A stretch of DNA of 38,494 bases from Desulfobacula sp. GTDB lineage: Bacteria; Desulfobacterota; Desulfobacteria; Desulfobacterales; Desulfobacteraceae. The translations under genes were made by a program, and so were the position numbers. Of the stretch, positions 33,333-38,494 are shown piece after piece. The stretch spans positions 1-38,494 of the forward strand of contig VMSR01000002.1 in assembly GCA_013792075.1 (NCBI GenBank). Direction: 5' to 3'. Each line of letters starts with the position of its first letter. Within the stretch, counting starts at the first letter, position 1. The notes beneath the pieces are model-generated. The model saw only the letters and a program-made list of their open reading frames with translations. It was not told where the DNA came from and did no database searches.

Positions 33333-34873
33333 TGGCTTTGTTCTTTGTTTAATATTTTTTTTATCATTTTAATTTCAGGACTTGCGGTAAGGATACCCGC
33401 CAATAAAAAGAAAACCACACCCAAAAGAATGCAGGCAAGTAATCCGGCCCCAAGCACCCATTTACCGGATTCTTCCGTTAAGATCAATCCAGCAGCCCAG
33501 CGAACAAGAAAAAACATTATAACAGATAAAAAAAGAGCTCTGCAAGCGGAAACAATCAGAGGCTTTCTGGACAGGGTTCCGGCAGAGTAGATGAACAACA
33601 CGCCAAAGCCGGCCATGGAAGCGATTGAAACGGACAATGCAAGGCCTTTAAACCCCATTATCCCCATCAAAAGCCAGGAGAGACAAAAATTAAGAACAAT
33701 GGAAATCAGTCCGGCAACAAAGGGAAGTCTGACAGAGGACAGGGAAAAATGCAGGGTCACAAAAAGCCGGGTCCCGGTGTGGGCCCATAATCCAAGGACC
33801 AGGTAAAAAAGGCACTCAGCGGTATAGCGGACAGCTGCTGCATCAAATGCTCCCTGTTTGAACAAAAACCGAACAATGGGGACGTCCAATGCCATCATCC
33901 CTGCCATGGCCGGGATGGTGACAAAAAATACCAGCATGGCCCCCTTTGTAAATATTGCTGAAACCTCATCTCTTTTCCCCAGCGCAGCCCTCCGGGACAG
34001 GGAGGGCAAAAAAACCGTTGAAAAGGAAACAGCAAACAATGCCAGGGGAAATTGCACCAATCTGTCGGCATAATAAAGAAAGGAAACACTGCCCTGGCTG
34101 AGCTGGGAGGCAAAAAAACCGGCAACCATGATATTGATTTGATAGGAAGCCGCCCCCACCATGCAGGGGATCATTGTTTTCCCAATCCTGACCACCCCCG
34201 GATGGAGCCATGTAAAACAGGAAAGATCGATCATCCCATGGCGGATGAGAAATGGAATCTGCAAAGCCAATTGGGCAATTCCGCCAAGGGTAACCCCCAG
34301 GGCAAGTCCCAGGACCGGCGGATCAAAATAAGAGGAGAAAAAAAATGCGACCAGAATCACCACAAGGTTCAACACAATTGGGGTTGCAGCAGGAACACTG
34401 AAATTTCCAAGGGAATTGAGCAGGCCCATGCAAAGGGCAATAACCAGAATGGTCACAAGATAGGGCAGCATTATTTTCAATAAAATAATGGTGAGGCCGT
34501 GGGCATAAGACCCCGTCACAAACCCTGGAGCGATAATTTTTACCAGAACAGGGGCAAAAATTATCCCAACCACCACCACCAGAACCCCTCCCACAGACAG
34601 GAGAAACAATGCAGATAAAAACATGGCAATTGCCTGGTCTTTTTTTTTATTTTCCAGGTACCGTGAAAAAACAGGCACAAAAGAAATGCTCAGGATGCCG
34701 TCGGAAAACATCTTTCTGAGCAGGTCAAAGGGCCTGAACGCAACAAAGAAAGCATCACTCTGGGCAGAGGTACCAAAGATCATGGCAATCAGCGCATCCC
34801 TGAACACCCCAAGGATTCGGCTGGCAAAGGTTAAAACGCTCACGGATGCAGCGTTTTGAAATATCGATCTCAC
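33329..34873 (-). CDS. murJ: lipid II flippase MurJ (MviN)
   Basis: MOP-superfamily membrane transporter that flips lipid II to the periplasmic side for murein synthesis; 514 residues with about 14 membrane helices. N-terminal SVLTFASRILGVFRDALIAMIFG and ADRLVQFPLALFAVSFSTVFLPSLSR near residue 270 are characteristic. The start is GTG, with AAGGA 6 bases upstream. It leads the run murJ-ftsB-like-TPR-rhodanese-DoxX, where each gene overlaps or nearly abuts the next. It is divergent from rpsT. Confidence 0.94.
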   Translation of the reverse strand: MRSIFQNAASVSVLTFASRILGVFRDALIAMIFGTSAQSDAFFVAFRPFDLLRKMFSDGILSISFVPVFSRYLENKKKDQAIAMFLSALFLLSVGGVLVVVVGIIFAPVLVKIIAPGFVTGSYAHGLTIILLKIMLPYLVTILVIALCMGLLNSLGNFSVPAATPIVLNLVVILVAFFFSSYFDPPVLGLALGVTLGGIAQLALQIPFLIRHGMIDLSCFTWLHPGVVRIGKTMIPCMVGAASYQINIMVAGFFASQLSQGSVSFLYYADRLVQFPLALFAVSFSTVFLPSLSRRAALGKRDEVSAIFTKGAMLVFFVTIPAMAGMMALDVPIVRFLFKQGAFDAAAVRYTAECLFYLVLGLWAHTGTRLFVTLHFSLSSVRLPFVAGLISIVLNFCLSWLLMGIMGFKGLALSVSIASMAGFGVLFIYSAGTLSRKPLIVSACRALFLSVIMFFLVRWAAGLILTEESGKWVLGAGLLACILLGVVFFLLAGILTASPEIKMIKKILNKEQSQ

Positions 34874-34882
34874 AATTTTTCC

Positions 34883-34911
34883 TTGACAAAAATCAAATTT
34901 AAATATATGTT
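34883..34911 (+). promoter_or_regulatory. candidate rpsT promoter
   Basis: TTGACA (34883-34888), 17 bases, then TATGTT (34906-34911), with TATATG two bases earlier as an alternative. It lies about 60 bases before the start and 10 bases from the divergent murJ start. Confidence 0.5.
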
Positions 34912-34973
34912 GTCGTTTTTGAAATATGGCTTGATTTTATCTTTAATTCACTAACACAAGGAGCTAGACCAAG

Positions 34974-35228
34974 TTGGCTAACCATAAATCTGCAAAGAAA
35001 CGGGCGAAACAGAGTCAGGTAAGACGGATGAGAAATAGATCTGCAAAAACAACTCTTAAAAACCTGGAAAAAAGTCTGCGTGCCGCCCAGGAAACTGGTG
35101 CTGACACCAAAGATGAATTGATGAAACAGACACAGTCTGCAATACACAAAGCCGCAAAAAAAGGCATTATTCATAAAAAAACTGCTTCCAGAAAAATTTC
35201 AAGACTTTTCAAACTCGTGACTGCTTAA
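34974..35228 (+). CDS. rpsT: 30S ribosomal protein S20
   Basis: Small basic 16S-rRNA-binding protein, 84 residues. It has the family start ANHKSAKKRAKQSQVRRMRNRSAKT and the C-terminal KGIIHKKTASRKISRL. The start is TTG, with AAGGAG 10 bases upstream and no nearby ATG in frame. E. coli rpsT also uses UUG and represses its own translation, so a similar weak-start control may apply. A monocistronic unit with a promoter and a hairpin terminator. Confidence 0.97.
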   Translation: MANHKSAKKRAKQSQVRRMRNRSAKTTLKNLEKSLRAAQETGADTKDELMKQTQSAIHKAAKKGIIHKKTASRKISRLFKLVTA

Positions 35229-35264
35229 CACACGCGTTTTTTACCCATGTCTGCTGCATATAGT

Positions 35265-35313
35265 AAGACAGGAATTATCCCAGCTGTGAAATCGGCTGCG
35301 TAACTCCTGTCTT
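35265..35313. terminator. terminator after rpsT
   Basis: AAGACAGGAATTA (35265-35277) pairs with TAACTCCTGTCTT (35301-35313) with one mismatch; an inner CAGC/GCTG pair closes the loop. The hairpin is followed by a T-rich stretch and lies between rpsT and convergent lptE, so it may serve both. Confidence 0.78.
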
Positions 35314-35328
35314 TATTATTTTATTCTT

Positions 35329-35835
35329 CTAAAAATTGGCCATCATCTGACTGACGATTCGCTCGGAACATCGCTGGGCAATCTTATCGACGGCCACGCG
35401 CTTATTGGCTTCATCATTGACCGTATCGCTTGCAACCGTATAGGATTCACTGGCGGACAGATTCTTCACAGACCAGATGATTTTTCCATCAGACCCGACC
35501 AATTGCACATCCACCAAGGCTGTCACCTGCCGTTCCACAACCTTTTCCGTGCTTGTTCTGGCCAGAGCGGAAAACGTGATGCTGTTCACCGTTCCCACAA
35601 TCTTACGACTTGCCTTGCCTGAATCCACCACTATGGTATCCGTCTTCTGCTGAATCTCCCGGATCAACTGGTTTGTAAAGCTTATGCCGGCACGGGTTTC
35701 CGAAGTTCTATTCTCAAAAACCGCCACTGACAGACGGGTGATATCCTTATTGACATATCCGCCGCCTTCAAGGTGATACCCACAGGCACCCAGGAAGACC
35801 ATACCCGCCAGTATAAAAAATTCAATTCGTTTCAT
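35329..35835 (-). CDS. lptE: LPS assembly lipoprotein LptE family
   Basis: Outer-membrane lipoprotein that plugs the LptD barrel for lipopolysaccharide export; 168 residues. A short signal sequence ends in the lipobox FLGACGYHLEGG, so the mature protein starts at Cys18. The core SVAVFENRTSETRAGISFTNQLIREI and the C-terminal ERIVSQMMANF region match the LptE fold. It begins one base after the leuS stop, matching the common leuS-lptE order (leuS-lptE-holA in enterobacteria). holA is not next here; rpsT is convergent instead. Confidence 0.9.
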   Translation of the reverse strand: MKRIEFFILAGMVFLGACGYHLEGGGYVNKDITRLSVAVFENRTSETRAGISFTNQLIREIQQKTDTIVVDSGKASRKIVGTVNSITFSALARTSTEKVVERQVTALVDVQLVGSDGKIIWSVKNLSASESYTVASDTVNDEANKRVAVDKIAQRCSERIVSQMMANF

Positions 35836-35836
35836 A

Positions 35837-38446
35837 TCACACCACTATATTAACAAGGGTTTGTTTTTTCCGGATCACAATGATTTTTTTGACCGGTTTT
35901 TCCTGTAAATACTTTTGCACACGTTCATCAGCCATGGCAATTTCCTTAATCTCCGCCTCTTCCACCTGGGCTCCAATGGTAAATTTTGCCCGAAGCTTTC
36001 CATTTACCTGTACCACAACCAGCACTTCATCGGTCTCAAGGGAATCCGTGCGAAAGTCCGGCCAGGCATGCTCCAGGATAGACCCCTTGTTGCCCATTCG
36101 TTCAAACAATTCCTCACAAAAATGGGGAATGATGGGACTTAAGAGCAGCAAAATGTTTTCAAGGCTAAAAAGAAGAACCGATTTCATCTCCCGGTCAGCC
36201 GTGTCGATCTCCACAACGTACATGGCGTTTACAAGCTCCATGACGGCGGAAATGGCTGTATTGAAATGAAAGCTTTTGTCAATATCATCGGTAACCTTTT
36301 TAATGGTCTGGTTGGCTTTGATATACAGCTCTTTTGCGTCCTGGGACTCCAGATCTGAGGCCGCCCCTTTGAAGGGGGCAATGGCGCCGGCATCAATTTT
36401 GTCCATACATTCAATGGCAAGACGCCAGACCCGGTTGACAAACCGGTTACTGCCTTCCACGCCGTCTTCGCTCCATTCAAGATCCCGTTCCGGGGGGGCC
36501 GCAAACAGACAAAAGAGACGGGTTACATCTGCTCCGTATCGTTCAAGAAGCTCATTGGGGTCCACCACATTTTTCTTGGATTTGGACATCTTGATCACCC
36601 GGCCGACTTCAACTTCACTGCCGCAGCGGGTGCAGGCAAGGGCCTCATTGTCCTGCTTTTCTGCTTCTTCGGGAAACAAAAACCCGTGCTCGGGACAGGT
36701 CATGGTTTCCTTACACACCATCCCCTGGGTGAGCAGACGGGTAAAGGGCTCTTTAAAATCGATCAGGCCAAGGGTATTCAAAACCCGCATGAAATATCTG
36801 GAATACAAAAGATGCAGTACGGCATGCTCAACCCCGCCGATGTATTGGTCCACCGGTGCCCAGTATTGAACTGCCGCAGGATCAAACATACCGCCTTCAT
36901 ACCGGGGGGAGCAATACCGCAGATAATACCAGGAAGATTCCACAAAGGTATCCATGGTATCGGTGTCTCTTTTGGCATCCTTTCTGCCGCAGGAAGGACA
37001 GGTTGCTTTGGAAAAATAATCCAGAAAAGGAAGCGGAGACCCTCCTTTTGCCAAAAGGTTGGCCTCTTCGGGAAGCCGAATGGGAAGATCTTCTTCAGGT
37101 ACCGGCACAACCCCGCAGGAAGGGCAGTGAATCACCGGGATGGGCGTTCCCCAATACCGCTGTCTGGAGATACCCCAATCCCTGAGCCGATAGGAAATGG
37201 CCTTTTTCCCGCAGCCTTTTTCTTCCAGCCAATCTGTCATCACCTCCATGGCAGCCTGGCTGTCCATGCCGTCAAACTGGCCGGAATTCACCATCACCCC
37301 GGATCCGGTATAGGCCTCTTCCATCGTTGCGCCATCCAGGTTTTGCCCTTCCGGCTGGACCACCACCCGGATATCAAGACCGTATTTGCGGGCAAAATCA
37401 AAATCCCTCTGATCCCCGGCAGGGACCGACATGATGGCACCAGTTCCATATCCCATCAAGACAAAATTGGCGGTATAAATGGGAATTTTTTCTCCGGTTG
37501 CAGGATTGATACAATGGGCGCCTATAAAGACCCCCTCTTTTTCATATTTTTCAATCCCGTCTGCAGACCGTTCCTGGCTGGAAACCTTTTGAACAAAGGC
37601 ATCAACCGCAGCCTGCTGATCGGTCCCCCTGGACAATGTCTCCACCAAAGGATGTTCCGGTGCCAGACACATGAAGGTTGCCCCGAAAATGGTGTCAGGC
37701 CGAGTGGTAAAGACTTCAAGGTCTTCACCAACGCCGTCAATTTGAAATTTGAGTTCAGACCCTATGCTTTTCCCGATCCAGTTTTTCTGCATCACCGTAA
37801 CCTTGTCCGGCCAGCCGGGCAATTGATCACAATGGACCAACAGGTCTTCTGCATAATCGGTAATCCGGAAAAACCACTGCCAGAGCTTTTTTTGCTGAAC
37901 CACCTGGGAACATCGCCAGCATTTGTCCTGCTCCACCTGTTCGTTGGCAAGAACGGTCTGACATTTTTCACACCAGTTGACAAAGGATTCCTTGCGGTAG
38001 GCCATGCCTTTTTCCAGCATTTTCAGAAACAGCCATTGCTCCCAGCGGTAATATTCCGGCCTGCAGGTGGCAATTTCACGATCCCAGTCATAGGAGAACC
38101 CCATTTTTTTAAGCTGGGCCCGCATGGCCGAAATATTGGCATAGGTCCAGGCGGCCGGATGGGTGTTGTTATCAATGGCAGCATTTTCAGCCGGCATGCC
38201 AAAGGCATCCCACCCCATGGGATGGATGACATTAAATCCCTTCATCCGTTTGTACCGTACCACCACATCCCCGATGGTGTAATTTCGGACATGTCCGATA
38301 TGAATTTTCCCCGACGGATAGGGAAACATTTCTAACAGATAGTATTTTTCCTTTGTGGGATCTTCAGCCACCTTGAAGAGCTCATTTTTCTTCCAATATT
38401 CCTGCCATTTTGGCTCAACAGCACCAGGACTGTACCGTTCCTCCAT
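35837..38446 (-). CDS. leuS: leucine--tRNA ligase
   Basis: Class I aminoacyl-tRNA synthetase charging tRNA-Leu; about 869 residues. The HIGH motif is in [15 protein letters not shown], the KMSKS loop in [13 protein letters not shown], and the CP1 editing domain includes [20 protein letters not shown] and [15 protein letters not shown]. Two Zn-type cysteine pairs occur (CEKCQ with CWRCS, and CPSCG with CPSCGRKD). The ATG at 38446 is chosen because GGAGGA lies 9 bases upstream; ATG at 38455 abuts that site. Directly followed by lptE. Confidence 0.97.
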   Translation of the reverse strand: MEERYSPGAVEPKWQEYWKKNELFKVAEDPTKEKYYLLEMFPYPSGKIHIGHVRNYTIGDVVVRYKRMKGFNVIHPMGWDAFGMPAENAAIDNNTHPAAWTYANISAMRAQLKKMGFSYDWDREIATCRPEYYRWEQWLFLKMLEKGMAYRKESFVNWCEKCQTVLANEQVEQDKCWRCSQVVQQKKLWQWFFRITDYAEDLLVHCDQLPGWPDKVTVMQKNWIGKSIGSELKFQIDGVGEDLEVFTTRPDTIFGATFMCLAPEHPLVETLSRGTDQQAAVDAFVQKVSSQERSADGIEKYEKEGVFIGAHCINPATGEKIPIYTANFVLMGYGTGAIMSVPAGDQRDFDFARKYGLDIRVVVQPEGQNLDGATMEEAYTGSGVMVNSGQFDGMDSQAAMEVMTDWLEEKGCGKKAISYRLRDWGISRQRYWGTPIPVIHCPSCGVVPVPEEDLPIRLPEEANLLAKGGSPLPFLDYFSKATCPSCGRKDAKRDTDTMDTFVESSWYYLRYCSPRYEGGMFDPAAVQYWAPVDQYIGGVEHAVLHLLYSRYFMRVLNTLGLIDFKEPFTRLLTQGMVCKETMTCPEHGFLFPEEAEKQDNEALACTRCGSEVEVGRVIKMSKSKKNVVDPNELLERYGADVTRLFCLFAAPPERDLEWSEDGVEGSNRFVNRVWRLAIECMDKIDAGAIAPFKGAASDLESQDAKELYIKANQTIKKVTDDIDKSFHFNTAISAVMELVNAMYVVEIDTADREMKSVLLFSLENILLLLSPIIPHFCEELFERMGNKGSILEHAWPDFRTDSLETDEVLVVVQVNGKLRAKFTIGAQVEEAEIKEIAMADERVQKYLQEKPVKKIIVIRKKQTLVNIVV

Positions 38447-38494
38447 TATATCCATTCCTCCGAAAGCATCCACTATTGATATGATTCATTACCA

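Noticed and set aside
36686-38335. 549-codon plus-strand frame opposite leuS
   Set aside because: It lies entirely antisense to a clear, full-length leucine--tRNA ligase and its composition is that of a codon shadow (His/Pro/Gly-rich, no domain).

Overview
This window looks like the chromosome of an anaerobic, Gram-negative, sulfate-reducing-type bacterium of the Desulfobacterales (the Desulfobacter/Desulfobacula kind). That placement is inferred from protein style and gene mix: System II cytochrome c maturation (ResB/CcsB), LptE, RND efflux, a TyrR-type sigma-54 activator, a bacteriohemerythrin, a PEP-CTERM-type CAAX-protease homologue, and small Arg-rich proteins with DRRxxxDRR motifs. It has not been checked against any database. 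No prophage, insertion sequence or CRISPR array is visible. Most of the window is well-packed core chromosome.

Layout. 1-240: a strong hairpin terminator, with a leading inverted repeat. 239-4218 (minus): recD-resB-ccsB. 4443-6044 (plus): a TyrR-like activator. 6041-9696 (minus): hemL-mpl-small membrane protein-bacteriohemerythrin-Arg-rich protein. 9863-9938: tRNA-Lys(CTT) with promoter and terminator. 10156-12168 (plus): AT-rich accessory stretch with a PilZ-like protein, a CAAX-protease homologue and an orphan protein ending in a recombinase-like helix-turn-helix. 12171-12800 (minus) and 13034-14950 (plus): TetR regulator divergent from a CoA-transferase/GNAT fusion. 15022-16410 (minus): rlmD. 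16497-17245 (plus): an alpha/beta hydrolase broken by a frameshift. 17237-24974 (minus): radical SAM protein-cinA-RND adaptor-RND pump-CPBP protease. 25133-29969 (plus): promoter, Trp-codon leader peptide, attenuator, then trpE-G-D-C-F. 29962-30687 (minus): LysM membrane protein. 30862-31725 (plus): secreted FGE-sulfatase-fold protein. 31739-34873 (minus): murJ-ftsB-like-TPR-like-rhodanese-DoxX/MauE, coupled by overlaps. 34974-35228 (plus): rpsT with a TTG start. 35329-38446 (minus): leuS-lptE.

The clearest regulatory system is the trp leader. A 25-residue peptide with three Trp codons is followed by mutually exclusive hairpins ending in a T8 terminator, the layout of ribosome-mediated attenuation. 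Two genes carry single-base frameshifts, both at homopolymers (trpD at a G-run, the alpha/beta hydrolase at a T7-G-A6 run). In both, one restored base gives a full-length family protein, so sequencing error is as likely as true mutation. Other points worth a look are a bacteriohemerythrin in which one iron-binding His is Tyr, an orphan recombinase-type DNA-binding protein, and the conserved-looking murJ-to-DoxX operon that mixes cell-wall and thiol/sulfur functions. I did not find a clearly new defence or mobile system.
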